A DNA stretch of 64,000 nucleotides from Bryum argenteum (lineage: Eukaryota; Streptophyta; Bryopsida; Bryales; Bryaceae): positions 4,933,845 through 4,997,844 of the forward strand of contig CM073326.1 in the NCBI GenBank assembly GCA_037043015.1, read 5' to 3'. A program made the translations under genes and the position numbers. How positions within the stretch are numbered: the first letter of the stretch is position 1; each line of letters begins with the position of its first letter. Shown here in pieces: positions 22,021 through 34,669 of the stretch. A model generated the notes under the pieces. That model did not search any database. It had not been told where the DNA came from and saw only the letters and a program-made list of their open reading frames with translations.

Positions 22021-24537
22021 TGTGAACCCGCGAAACGGTTCACTCTAAGGGAATACGTTCCCGCAAGGTTTTAGCGTAATTATCAAGTTTCCATGGTTTA
22101 ATTAGTCTTTTTAGCTCATTTCGTAGATTCACGGGATACCCATGGTCTCATAAGGGGTTTTGGCACAAGCGGCCGTTCTTGTTCTAATTTATACCTAATT
22201 AGTATTTTTTGATAAATGCCAATATATTAAATGGCGAGTTTTTAGTATGTTTTAGCGATGATGTATTCCTAAGTAGGAGTCGGGTTGTCCCATTCTTGCC
22301 TTTACCTTCTACAAAACTCCTAGTACGGGGTGGGGTGCCTTTATCTTGCCCAATGGGTTAGGAAAAACTTGGATGGAAGTTCGTCCAACTAGACGGATGA
22401 AATCCGCCCAATTGGACGGATGAAGCTTTTTGCTTCAACCTCCCTGGATCAGCCAGGGAGGGGGAGTTGGAGAGAAGGCCGTTAGGCTAGATTTTGGGAT
22501 GTGTGCTTGAAGAGATAGAGAATTGGTGTGGTGGTGTTTTTGTGAAAAAAGATTCGTGTGTTGCTGGGTTTTCATGATTTGTTCTGGTATGATCTAGGGA
22601 TTGGTGCTTGGTTTTGATGCGACGACAGATCTGGTGTGAGATTTGGGTTGGGTGATTTCGTCCTCCAAGGGTGGTGTTCTCCGTGCGGAAGTTGTTCGAA
22701 AAGTAGGCGCGGAAGAGATCTGTATCAGAGGGGGTCGAGGTAGCAGCGGAAGCTGCATCGGAGCACATCGCCACAATACTGAGCGGCTTTAGCAACGGCG
22801 ATCATCGGTGGAGAGTGGTGGATCCGTGCCGTTACACACGGCAGGGCCATCGAGGAGTCGACGGAGTCACGGCGACAGCGAGGAGGACGATACGGGCGGC
22901 GAGCAGGTTCTGCGGCCGCACCGACGGCGAGGAGATCGGAGGAGCGCTAGACGGCACCAGCAGCTGGAGGTTCATCGGTCGGCATCGAGCAGCGATTGTG
23001 GAAGACGCGCGCCGCGATATCCCGGCAAGGAACGAGCGACGACATCGACAACGGCGCCGGAGAGAAGCGGTTTTAAAAGCGCTATGCCCGCCCGGCCGAT
23101 TAGCTCGTCGGCGACAGGACCGAGGGTGGTCCGCCCCCGGCAACGAGAAAGAGGACTAACGGCGACCGCGAGACAGCCTCGACCAGGCCGAGGAGACGGC
23201 GATTCAGTTGAGGATCGGAGCTCAGCGTTGTCGGGAAGACGGTTTCAGTGGCGAGGCGGAGCTCCAGCTGTGTCGACGCTACCGACGTCGGCAACGGCCG
23301 ACAGCGCCGAGTGAAGCGGAACAGCCGCCAACCACCGGCACCGAAGGAGGACAGCGAGTCGATCGGAGGGGGGTTCATCGGCACCGATACCGCCCGGCGA
23401 CGGGCGGCGGCTACGAAGGATCTTCACCGACAACGGCAACCCTACCGGCGCTTCGTGCCGGCGAGACGATCTGTGGTGGAAGGAGTTCGGCGGTCTTCGA
23501 GCCGGCCAAAACAGGCCGATCCCGCCAGCTTCTGATCCGGGGATGCAGCAGCCGGTGACTAGAATTGCACGATCCATGCAGCATTCCTTGCAGCATTGCT
23601 CTGATCCGTGAGAGGGAGTCCTCCCTTACCTAACCCTTCAATTCTTGCTCTTCCCCTCATCTTATTGGACTCTTCAGTAGCTCCTAAAGTGGTAGATAAC
23701 TCAATTAGTAAAAATGGTAATTTACATTGCCAACAAAAAGAATTTGCCATTGTATGTGTGGTGATTGTGATGCTTAGATAGTGGGGTTTTATATGAATGA
23801 GTGAATGTTTTGTGTCTTTGCTTAAATGGAAGATTTAACTTGACTAGTAAATTGCTTGGTGGTGGGGGTTTGTATAAATCCTTTCTTTGTGATGGTTTTG
23901 GGAGTGTTGAATTTGGCCTACGTGACGGAAACAGCGCGGAAGCGCTGCTCGAATTTCACTAGGTTCTTGTTGTTCAAGGTTTTGTTCAATTGCTGAATTT
24001 AGGGCTTAATTTGGAAGGATTGGGTCAAGCGCGGAAGCGCTGCCCAATTTTTTCCTAAGAAACCCTAATATCTCATTCAAGTGTATCTTGCATTATAGAA
24101 TTGAGTTATGAGCATGTGTATGGGTTTTGATTGCCTTGGAACCAAGAATTGGGGGTTTACAATTGAATCTACCATTTTTGTGAGCTTAGAAAGTGTGCTG
24201 TAGTAGTATAGTTGGAGGCATTTTGGGGGCTTTTGCTTGAGTTTAGGTCCTATTTGACCCCATAATCGAGCCCCAAGCCCTAGTGGCTCAAGGAATGCAA
24301 TTGTAGCTTCCTAGGCTCAATTTTGAAGGGTTTTGGAACTTGAGTCACTCATGGAATTGCAATTTATCGGAAGGATTGAGGTTACTTGTGTGTTGGACCT
24401 TTTTGTTGAGGTTTGAAGGAGTATTGCATGTGTGTATGAGAATTTGGAGGATCCCATTGCTTGGAAGGAATTAGTAACACACCACCCCACGGCCCACTTG
24501 TGAGTTAGAAACCGGAACACCGGGATTTAACCTCACA
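22021..24537 (+). repeat. 3' long terminal repeat
   Basis: 2,517 bp, starting TGTGAACCCG and ending AACCTCACA. Long stretches match the 5' LTR almost exactly (22,080-22,540 against 10,890-11,350; 23,600-24,440 against 12,440-13,280), whereas the GC-rich middle (22,560-23,600) differs by many small clustered changes. Confidence 0.93.
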
Positions 24538-25090
24538 AAGATCAACTGTGACTTTGTTACTTTGTTGTTGATGAAATGAAATAGAATCAGATGTTGTCAG
24601 TGGTACATCCTAAGGATTGTAGCATCAACTATGATATGATGCGCAGGGGATGTGATGAAATAGGATAGAATATGTCAGTAGTGCATCGTGGGGATTACGG
24701 ATTGTGCGATGCATTGATTTGATACTAGAATCAAAAATTGACAGTATAGTGTAGTGTGGGATTTATTTAAATCAACAATGATATGATGGCTGATATGATT
24801 TAATGTGTTTGGTCAAGAGTGTAGTGTGGAATTCATAGAATTAACACTAATCTAATGGGTCAAGTATATGAGTAAAAATTGTTAATATTTTAACATGAGA
24901 ATTATAGAAAGTAACTTTATCGATTGATGTGATGAAAGAGATTGGATGATTGTTTATAGTGTAGCGTGAAATTCATAGATTATCCAATGATATGATGGGC
25001 TGATTTGATGGAACAGAATATATATTTCTTGATATTGGAGTGTGAAATTTATAGAATCACCTATCATTTGTTAGGTTAATTTGATGGAAT
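24538..25090 (+). repeat. Degenerate tandem repeat, right part
   Basis: Resumes after the AAGAT target duplication with ATCAACTGTGA and AAATGAAATAGAATCAGA, then GTCAGTAGTGCATCGTGGGG and later variants such as AGAGTGTAGTGTGGAATTCA, and fades out near 25,090. It is the continuation of the array at 10,480-10,830. Confidence 0.6.
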
Positions 25091-25354
25091 CATAATTGGT
25101 TAATTTAAATACATCGTATACAAATTTTGAGTTATAACATTGAAAGAATTCCAGTGACTCGTAAAGGGAATTGACTTACTTGACTTCTAAAAAGATTAGA
25201 TCAAACATGTATTGGTGATAAATTCGAATAATCTCCATTAGTTTTCATGTGATACTTTGATGCATACTTACAAAAGAAGGTAGGTAGGTTGGTAAGTAGG
25301 TAGGTTTGTATGTTGGTACGTTGGTGGGTAGGAAGGATTGCCGAGATCTGTTAT
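25091..25354. other. Gene-free spacer
   Basis: AT-rich. It holds a short GTAGGTAGGT/GGTAAGTAGGTAGG stretch near 25,280-25,330, a small irregular microsatellite. Nothing else is recognised. Confidence 0.4.
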
Positions 25355-25870
25355 ATATATGAATATTCCTCAAAAGCCAAAATTATTGCGAGCATTGAGA
25401 GACTACGGTCATTGTGGTTATTCACATTTACGATTTAAAGAATAATTTGCACTCCCTAGATAGATAGAAACTCCAATCCCTTTCTAAGGGGCCGGCGTGA
25501 ATGAAGTGTCCGTTCGTAATGCTAATATCCCGATGGCCACCGGACAAGGGGAAATTGGAACAATACTACTTCCCCCTCTCGAGGGTGGACACTATAACTA
25601 CGCTAGTTTCTAGCCTAGTTACTAATGCCTTGAAGATACTTGACATAGTATCCCCCCAAAGGACTTTGAGGTACCCATACAACAAGGTCCAAAGACCCCC
25701 CACAATAGTTGGGTGGACTATAGTGGTGAGCACCACGCCGGCATGGGGAATAGAACCCACGACCTCCTCATTGGGGGCCTAAGCCCTAACCACCAAGCCA
25801 ATGCTTGTGGTGCCTTGCACTCCCTACAATTATAGTCTCCTCCTAGTGATTGCACAAAAGTATCTCATGA
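25355..25870 (+). repeat. Copy of the peroxidase-downstream element, split by a SINE
   Basis: 25,355-25,458 and 25,815-25,870 together match 9,880-10,035 (TTGCGAGCATT.AGAGACTAC, GAATAATTTGCACTC, ACAATTATAGTCTCC, GATTGCACAAAAGT). The SINE lies between the two halves, and the 12-bp target duplication belongs to this element. Confidence 0.65.
25459..25814 (-). mobile_element. tRNA-derived SINE, copy 2 (complete)
   Basis: A 356-bp element flanked by the perfect 12-bp duplication TTGCACTCCCTA (25447-25458 and 25815-25826). Read on the minus strand it begins GGCACCACAAGCATTGGCTT, has a box-A-like TTGGCTTGGTGGTTAGGGC and a box-B-like GGGTTCTATTCCCC, and ends with TTTCTATCTATC instead of poly(A). 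Non-coding; it would be transcribed by RNA polymerase III and moved by the enzymes of a LINE partner. Confidence 0.88.
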
Positions 25871-25929
25871 ATGGTAAGATAGATAAACTGTGTTATATAT
25901 TTGTTAGTGGATTGGAGCACTAGCTTGTC

Positions 25930-26330
25930 ATTAAGTACTTGGAAGCTTGTACATGCAGTTGTATTTGGTCTGCATCGTGGAGGAGATGCACCAAGTGCTA
26001 TCTGTGAGTGATGTTTCAAGTCCGTCAGAGTTACACAGAGTTACAAATCTTGAAGAAAGAAAGCTCCGTTGGGAATTTCTTGCTTGCCAAGGAGCACCAA
26101 TGAATCACGGAACGCATTTCAGGCCTCAAAGTAAGAACATGGTGGTATCAAATCCTCTTCTTACACTGACAAGACCTGTCTACACTGTATATGTCACCTC
26201 GACTCTGTCAAAGAACTTTTTCAAACATGTAAATATTGCACAATCTCTCTTTCACACACTTGAAAATTCTACGGAATTCAGTTTAGCAGAACAACTCATG
26301 AACGCAATAAGAATAAGGTGAATTGTACAT
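25930..26330 (-). repeat. Block shared by the 3' flanks of PRX-A and PRX-C
   Basis: Resembles 34,670-34,990 in the same order (CATGCAGTTGTATT, TGAGTGATGTTTC, CATTTCAGGCCTC, GTAAGAAC.TGG..GTATCAAA). Both lie downstream of a minus-strand peroxidase, so the duplicated unit reaches about 600 bp past the PRX-A stop. A 124-codon ORF is open here (25947-26321) but is not conserved in the partner and matches nothing known to me. Confidence 0.6.
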
Positions 26331-26334
26331 TGTG

Positions 26335-26510
26335 TAAATTTCATTTTTCCACTACATATATCCCTCGGGAGCCAGACTTTGCCGCACTGAGGGCAATATA
26401 GCCATTGTGTTGAATCACAATCACCATTCAAAGAATCGTTTGCACTACTTACAATTACAATCTGCTACCAACATGTACGTGATGCTATTCATCCATCACG
26501 TACGTTCTTT
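26335..26510 (+). repeat. Conserved element downstream of PRX-A
   Basis: Starts about 70 bp after the PRX-A stop. Core: GCCATTGTGTTGAATCACAA, CCATTCAAAGAATC, TTTGCACTACTTACAA and CATGTACGTGATGCTATTCA. The core holds the interrupted palindrome CATTGTG-TTGAAT-CACAATC. Equivalent sequence follows PRX-B, -C, -D and -E in the same orientation relative to each gene. It may be a 3'-end element or an old transposon carried along in the duplications. Confidence 0.7.
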
Positions 26511-26578
26511 GGTTTTCTATTGAGTACTATGAATCCTGTATTTGATCGACCAGGTTGGATGTGTGGGTGTCATGGTAG

Positions 26579-28037
26579 CTAGTTGAAGCGATGGCAGTTG
26601 GTGCGGATCTCGCCTTGGCTGCCCGTCAGCACGCCGATGTTGCCCATCTTGATCATGGCAGCCGCGAACTTGCGGTTGAATGTGTTGGCGCTCGTCAGCT
26701 GGGCCACCAACGGCCGCGTCTCGGCATCCTCCTGCAGTACCTGGTCCGACGTGAGCAGCCCCTTGCGGGATTGCAGGTTGGTGTAGTACCTCTCGTCCAG
26801 GCGTGACGGCGTGGTCAGGTCCAGGTTCACGTTGGAGCTGCTTCCCGCGGGGCATTGCTTCTTCAGTACTGCGGCATACGAGGGGTCGAGGGTGGCGTCG
26901 GGGGGCGTGGTGAGGCGGTTCTGGATAGCCCCGCAGCCCGCGACGCCCACGCTGTGCGCTCCCGACAGCACCACCATGTCGTCCGCGGTCAGTCCCACGC
27001 TCGAAAAGATCGACTTGAGCGTGGCCACGTTTGCGGTGGGCGCCGGAAGCTTGCCTGCCACCTCTGCTGCCGAGGACACCACGCCGTCTCTTCGCCCCAA
27101 TGGCACTTTCCACGTGATCCTTCCGCCCGACAGCTGAACCACCCAAATTACACAATATTACATGTCAGTACGCAATCCTGTGAAGCGACTTCCTGTTCGA
27201 ACAAAATCAGGTGTGCCTCTTGCAATCGACCGGTCTTCTTCAAGTTCCGATTTGGGCATCATCATTTGGATACTGCTGATTTCTTGAATAAATATTATTA
27301 ATCGTATCTATCTGTCTGACTGGGATTCTCAACAAGCGTTACAGTGAGATAATTTGTGTGCGGACCTTTTTGACACTGAGTTGGGAGGCCATGGCTGTGA
27401 TGTCGGCGCAGGAGACGACGCCAGGGCATTGCTTCTCGATTGCGGACTTGGCGGCATCAATGACATCGAAGCCCTGAAGGCTGAGGTTGGGTCGAGCATC
27501 TCTCTCGGATGGAGAATCGATCAGCACGGACGCATCACATCCCTGCACATCCACACAATATCTGTACACTATTAGCCACATATTCAATAGCATACTTCAG
27601 CGCAGAATGTTGACTTCTACGATATGTACCTGCTGCATCGTACATTAATTTAATCTGCTGTGGCCAAGTTTCATATCCGTAAGAGGCACAATTGATGGCT
27701 TGAATCCCGATGCTGCACTACCATGAATCGCTGGATTCTAGCCACCAATCGATTTACTCATACATCCTGATCCCAAAGCAGTGGGCCAGTGGCTAAGAAA
27801 CAAGGGACTTACGCGAACGAAACAGTCGTGGAAGTGGATGCGGAGAACCCCAGCAGCCGCAGCGACACGGCGATTCAAGGCGGAGTTGACAGCGGAGGTG
27901 ATGACATTCTCGGCGTTGGGGCAGCTGCTCTTGTAGAAGCTGGTCGACAGTTGCCCATACACTGATCCAGTATTGCTGCACACCATGATCACTAGCCAAA
28001 GTGACACAAGAAAGTTGCTGCTGAGAGAGTAACCCAT
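26579..28037 (-). CDS. Class III peroxidase PRX-A
   Basis: Three exons on the minus strand: 28037-27813, 27542-27366 and 27133-26579, with GT-AG introns of 270 and 232 bp, both phase 0; 318 residues. The start MGYSLSSN gives a secretion signal of about 28 residues, and the mature chain would begin with Gln ([12 protein letters not shown]). Distal [21 protein letters not shown], proximal [14 protein letters not shown] and the eight family cysteines are present, so an active extracellular heme peroxidase is predicted. An in-frame upstream ATG (28185) would only add an unlikely 50-residue extension. It differs from the others by NRRVAAAAG in exon 1. The promoter resembles that of PRX-D, and it is transcribed divergently from PRX-B. 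Confidence 0.95.
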
Positions 28038-28147
28038 CTTCAAGAACTTGTGGGTCAAGTATGCTTGCTCTGAATGACGATCAATATCTTCTTCGAGGAC
28101 GTTGCAGTACCGATGATGCATGCAAAGTTCAGCTGAGAGGTGATGAT

Positions 28148-28175
28148 TTTGGCGATCAGAAGACTCGTTTAAATA
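28148..28175 (-). promoter_or_regulatory. TATA-like box of PRX-A
   Basis: On the minus strand GTATTTAAACGAGTC lies about 120 bp upstream of the start codon. The equivalent in PRX-D is GTATATAAACGAGTC, followed in both by CACTCAGCTGAACTTTGCAT-like sequence. Position and conservation support a core promoter. Confidence 0.6.
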
Positions 28176-28590
28176 CATGCACCACATCTATGAAGCTAGA
28201 GCAGTTGACTTCGGAGGCCCCAGATTCTGCGCGTTGACATATTGAGGCGGCCGGAACAATTACAGGCCTTTCGATACAAATCAGTTTGTGCTCTTCCTTC
28301 AGCCACTGATCTTGAATTTTGCCGTAGTTTTCTAACAGGAGTTCCTAGTCGCTGCTAGCTCTACAGACGGCTTTAGAAAGTCGAGCTACGGAGTAGAGAG
28401 CGAGTTGGCAAGGAGGGGAGGCTGTTGACCCGCATTCATTTTGGAACTCCGCATGGGCACTTCTCATCGAACGGACAAGAAGGCAAGCGAGCGGAGGAAG
28501 GTGGAACCACAAAGTCGATCGCTTAACTGGCGTTCACTCGTAAAGGAGAAGTGTGACCCTCTAGATGGTCATTTCTGAGATCAGTGAATA
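28176..28590 (-). promoter_or_regulatory. Upstream region of PRX-A, shared with PRX-D
   Basis: The reverse complement of about 28,330-28,440 (GCGGGTCAACAGCCTCC, TAGCTCGACTTTC) aligns with 40,070-40,135 upstream of PRX-D. It contains TTGAC/GTCAA cores of W-box type. No ORF. The TTTA repeat begins right beyond it. Confidence 0.5.
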
Positions 28591-29364
<774 letters not shown>

Positions 29365-29648
29365 TTATTTCTTTTTTTGGGAAATACAAATGTAGGACTT
29401 TGTTTATAACTATCTAATCAGATTTACCCATAGATTTTCATCAAATTTCACCATATGGATCTTGGGATATAATGAGTCAAATTTTGAGTTTCTATAAAAA
29501 CATCACATCTATTTTAAACAGTTTCTCTCCTTTAGAGCTTAAGGTGGCGTTATAACATGTGACAATTTGGAACCAAAAAATTTCTTTTATGTAATTTTGA
29601 TTTCTTGTTTAATAGTGAGTAGTTGAACGGTTAGAAGGATTGATTTGA
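29365..29648. other. Gene-free AT-rich spacer
   Basis: Non-coding sequence between the TTTA tract and a CACTA-like end. Nothing is recognised. Confidence 0.4.
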
Positions 29649-29900
29649 CACCCCATAACGGAGCTATGAGGGGGTTTGCAATGTTCTTCAGCGTTGTGTT
29701 GTTCAAGTAATGCAACATTTTGGTACTTGCTTCAACAACATTTTCAACACCAATTTTATGAATTTCTAAATTATGTTGCTAAACATATTGGTAGTTGTAT
29801 TTATTTTGATGAAAAAATTTCAAAAGCAAGTATGAGGGCATTGCTTCACTTGCTTAACTTTTGGCAATTTAGGAAAATGCAAATCCCTCAAATTTGAGTA
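29649..29900 (+). mobile_element. CACTA-type left end, degenerate
   Basis: CACCCCATAACGGAGC, then GAGGGGGTTTGCAATGTTC, resembles the CACTA end at 47,889 (AAGGGGGGGTTTGCAACACC). Subterminal sequence GTTCAAGTAATGCAACATTT followed by GGTACTTGCTTCAACAACAT matches the same family at 47,998-48,040 and, inverted, at 42,985-43,040. The first bases depart from CACTA, so this end is decayed. Confidence 0.55.
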
Positions 29901-30342
29901 GTAAATATATTTTCTATGACTATGGAATGATTATTCAAGCTTTGTGTCAACAATTGTGGTGATAAGTAGTCACTTTGATATCATTGAGGTTGTTAACTAT
30001 CGTAAATAAGAAAATGTTCTCTGTCTTATCGTTACAAATTATATTAAGATGATTCTCTCATAATCAAGCACACACATAGGATTGAAATCCTCCTACACAC
30101 TGAAAATACGAGAGAGAGAGAAGAAAACCAATTTGCCAATTAGAAGTAATTATCAAACAAAAGGTAGGTGTCCAACACCGAGTGCATATATATTCAATAA
30201 AAACTTTTCATTCAAGTACTAATGAAAATGATTATAAAAACAAATCAAGAAGTTGACAGTCACACCAAATGAAGCAAACCTTATCGAAACTATTCAACAT
30301 AACTACATCGAAACCCAAGAATCACTTCAAGACTATTTCATA
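29901..30342. other. Gene-free AT-rich spacer
   Basis: No ORF or known repeat. A short GAGAGAGAGAG run is at about 30,111. Confidence 0.4.
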
Positions 30343-30478
30343 ATCTATATCAAAGATGCCTTTGATAACCTATATCAAAGATGCCATTTTCTAACCTATA
30401 TCAAAGATGCCATTTCCTAACCTATATCAAAGATGCCATTTCCTAACCTATATCAAAGATGCCATTTCCTAACCTATA
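30343..30478 (+). repeat. 26-bp tandem repeat, about five units
   Basis: Unit CCTATATCAAAGATGCCATT plus TCCTAA, starting at 30,369, 30,395, 30,421 and 30,447, with a diverged unit before (30,343). Non-coding. Confidence 0.95.
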
Positions 30479-30529
30479 TATAAAATTAATTCACGTTGGT
30501 CTCCTACACAGCCTCCAATGGTATGGCCA

Positions 30530-31160
30530 CAAAATCCATAATATCATATGTATCTAACAGTCAAATATTTCTCAAAAAGATAGACTAGATAGGTAAACTT
30601 AACAAATTGCCTCTATTATAATTTTAAGATTAGAAATCTCTAAATCAAAATTTGCATAATAATTTCAAAAAAGATGAAGTGAGGTCATCTTTGAACACTC
30701 GACTTCGAATGTCACTGAATTCAACAAACAGTATCCAACCAGTGCAATGTTTATTATTAGAAAGTTGGAAAATTGTGACTTTCATGTTACGGCTACTACA
30801 CACTACCGGTCAACGGTTATAGGGCCAGCCTGTATCGCCGTGTTTCAAAAGCGAGTGAGGCAGCTACCCAACCAGCTGGAAGCGTAAAACCGAACGCTTT
30901 TGACCGGCAACTTGGCTAGTCATGCAATTCACGGATCGTGCCTGGGCTCACAATGTCAACCTTCGATCAATCAAGACTTCGTCTGATCCGCTCACTTCCG
31001 ATGCATAGATCGGTCGGAAGTCAATGCTAGATGCCGGGGTTCCGAAAGGTGCAATTCCTCACTCCTACGAGCAAGCCTGGTGCGTTGACAATCGACTTCC
31101 AGCAGCTGTCAAGCAAAGCATAGTATATAAGACCAGACCCTCTGAACCCAACATCACACA
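30530..31160 (+). repeat. Upstream region of PRX-B, duplicated before PRX-E
   Basis: Matches 44,446-45,080: ACAAAATCCATAATATCA, GAATTCAACAAACAGTATCC, CTACCGGTCAACGGTTATAG and GGGCCAGCCTGTATCGCCGT, ending at the TATA box. The part nearest the gene also matches upstream of PRX-C in inverse orientation (37,100-37,500). It shows that the duplication copied the promoter with the gene. Confidence 0.8.
31121..31132 (+). promoter_or_regulatory. TATA box of PRX-B
   Basis: TAGTATATAAGA lies about 180 bp upstream of the start codon and is followed by CCAGACCCTCTGAACCCAAC. The equivalent of PRX-E is CATATAAAGCTAGACCCTCT and that of PRX-C is CATATAAAGCTAGACCCTCC. Confidence 0.7.
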
Positions 31161-31306
31161 ACCATCATCGCTCCAAGGCTCATGTGCTACTTCTCCAAGT
31201 GCACTTGATCGATATTGTACTGGCTGCTTACGACGTAGCAGAGACTGGTTGTACCTTCGAATTCACCCGCAGCAGCATCATTGATTTTATCCACGAGTTC
31301 GTGAAA

Positions 31307-32682
<1,376 letters not shown>

Positions 32683-32784
32683 CGGCGAACACACATATAC
32701 ATTCAACCCCGGCCGGTTGGCATCGGAAGCCCATCCACTGGAGACAACATCCATTCTGCTCGATTAATCTCATGATTTTTAGGA

Positions 32785-32990
32785 CGCCCATAGAAAAGTG
32801 AAGAGTGTACATGATGGATCAATATCATCACGTACATATTCGTACTAGGTGATTGCGCTGTAGGTAGTGCAAATGATTCTTTGAATGGCAATTGTGATTC
32901 AACACAATGGCTGTGGCCCTCGAGTGCCGGTAAAATCTGGTTCCTGAAGGATATGTGTGCACACTGAAAACAAATTGCACACATTGTGCA
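32785..32990 (-). repeat. Conserved element downstream of PRX-B
   Basis: About 100 bp after the stop. Read on the minus strand it gives GCCATTGTGTTGAATCACAA, TTGCCATTCAAAGAATC and ATTTGCACTACCTACAG; the far end is TTGCACAATGTGTGCAAT. Same relative orientation as at the other four genes. Confidence 0.7.
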
Positions 32991-33638
32991 ATTCTTATTT
33001 ATTAAATTTAATTGCGAGTAGTTCTACCAATGAGGAGTCACTAGAATTGAGGTGATTTTGGGACAGATTACACAATGTTCGACAATGTCCCCGAAAAAAT
33101 GCAACTGTATGCCGATATATACCTATATATAATTAAGACTAGAATCGTAGAAGTGGATCAACTTTATGTTGGATTTGCATTATATGTATTCGATCAGATC
33201 CTATTTCAGAGAACTTTAGCACAGTACAACCAGTAGAATTTTTTTACTTGAAGTTTCGAAGATTATTACTAAGAGAATTTTAATGATGAAAACAAACTCT
33301 TGAATATATATAGAAGAACACGATTTATGTGTTGACCAGTACATGGCACTCCTTTCTGGTGGTAGCGCGGTTGCCGGCATGACTGCGATCACGACGTTAA
33401 CCGCGATACCGGCTATATATTCTTTCTAGCGAGCTCAAAGGCTGAATAGAAGGAAGATTTTAAGATTTAAGTCTGGGTCAATCCGCGGGGTTTTGAGCCT
33501 GGTTGCTAGAATGGTGTAGAAAATTTCTTCGTTGATCGTTTCTCGTGAACGAGAATGAGATTGGTAGTGTACGGCGCACCGTCACCAGCGAATAACATGG
33601 TATTCTCACATCTTATTGTTTGCTCTGATTGATAATCG
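32991..33638. other. Gene-free spacer between PRX-B and the OCRE fragment
   Basis: Non-coding. Nothing is recognised. Confidence 0.4.
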
Positions 33639-34157
33639 TTGCGTTATGCAATCGAAAGCTCTACCTACCGTACTCTACGGGTGCCGCCGGAAAGTCTCAG
33701 CATCCCATTGCAGGATGCGATCACGAAAGAACTTGCTGACCTCTACTTCGACAAGGTGCCACAGAAACCCTCTCACTCCTTGAAAATACAGAAAGCGGCT
33801 CCGAAAACATCAAAATCCGCTCCATCGTCACCAATTCAGTATTTTAGGATTACGGTTTCATCCGAATGTGCATTTCCTGTCTCTGCGAACCTTTTTTCAG
33901 GTCGAGGAATTTTGATTGTTTTGAATCTGCGTAAGACAGGTTTTGAAGGATTAAGGCATTCTGAAGCATGGGTAATGTAAATTTGTGCTTCTGAAGAATC
34001 AGCAAAAAGTATTTTCATGTGAAAGATAATTCCGCCGAAGGCGCAGTGGGAGTTGTTGTTCACGGTTTGGTTACCGTGTATTACAAAGGATTTTTGGGTA
34101 GCCTCTGGATACTATTATGATGCAGCGTCAGGTTTCTACTATGATGGGAATCGAGGT
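33639..34157 (+). pseudogene. Fragment of an OCRE-domain splicing-factor gene (SUA/RBM5-like)
   Basis: At 34,098-34,157 the frame reads VASGYYYDAASGFYYDGNRG, the aromatic-rich octamer repeat (OCRE) found in RBM5/RBM10 and their plant relative SUA. It is bounded by a possible acceptor (GGGTAG) and donor (CGAG|GTAATAG), so it looks like one exon. An upstream ORF (33639-33980) contains DAITKELADLYFDKVPQKP and then a Ser/Lys-rich stretch ending near SAPSSPIQ; it may be a second exon but I cannot assign it. No RNA-recognition or G-patch domain follows before PRX-C, so this is an isolated fragment. Confidence 0.55.
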
Positions 34158-34669
34158 AATAGATTCTACTTTATTATGTTTGCAATTGATAACAGAAGAT
34201 GTATCAGCTTCCAAGGAGTAAGTTATGAAATTGCATAGTTGATGTGTTTTTCGAAGAAAAGAGCTACTCTGGAGCTGAATATATTGCGAATGATACTTCG
34301 ATTTATATAACACTTTTGTTCGACACAGCCTATTTTAGGCAAGTTTTATGATGATGTGTGTGTATTGTGGTCAACAGCTCTCCGATCGAAGGCTGGACGA
34401 GGGAAGGCGTTCGACTAAGAATTCGAGCAATGCAAGCTAACTTTTGGTGTTATAGTATGGAAGTGTAAGTCAACTTTTTTCAACGAAATCTTAAATTGCT
34501 AGAATGGGAGCTTATTCTCATACACAGCTGGATTCGACTGAAACGTGACACTGAGTGGTTTTTAATGCAAACTCTGAGCCTTCCTCCAAAAATTCCCAGA
34601 GTGTGTGATACCACTCTCATTACTTCCTTGAAAAGCTCTTTTCTCTATGATTAACTTGGACGATCACAT
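34158..34669. other. Gene-free spacer
   Basis: Non-coding sequence after the OCRE-like exon. No further exon of that gene is recognised. Confidence 0.4.

Larger units (their letters stand above)
10831..24537 (+). mobile_element. Ty3-type LTR retrotransposon (Athila/Tat-like), decayed
   Basis: Complete boundaries are visible: 5' LTR 10831-13364, 3' LTR 22021-24537, and the 5-bp target duplication AAGAT at 10826-10830 and 24538-24542. The internal part has a tRNA-type primer site, a 2.8-kb leader, then gag, protease, reverse transcriptase, RNase H and integrase in that order, which is the Ty3 (Metaviridae) order. A DNGSG-type protease site, a CX2CX3HX4C gag knuckle and no chromodomain point to the plant Athila/Tat (OTA) branch. 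Coding parts are broken by many small frame changes and stops, so this copy cannot be autonomous. No polypurine tract is evident before the 3' LTR. Confidence 0.93.

Noticed and set aside
25793-25814. tRNA gene at the SINE head
   Set aside because: Box A and box B are tRNA-like but no cloverleaf with paired acceptor and anticodon arms can be formed; the 12-bp target duplication shows a SINE.
26811-27301. Long antisense ORFs opposite exon 3 of the peroxidases (also at 32,124, 35,837, 41,408 and 46,074)
   Set aside because: Shadows caused by high GC at third codon positions; the sense strand encodes the full conserved peroxidase.
28037-28187. Upstream in-frame start codon for PRX-A (and alternative upstream starts for PRX-B and PRX-D)
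   Set aside because: It would place about 50 hydrophilic residues before the signal peptide; the ATG before the hydrophobic segment is conserved in all five genes.
30343-30478. CRISPR-like array
   Set aside because: Repeats are directly adjacent with no spacers; it is a simple 26-bp tandem repeat in a plant genome.
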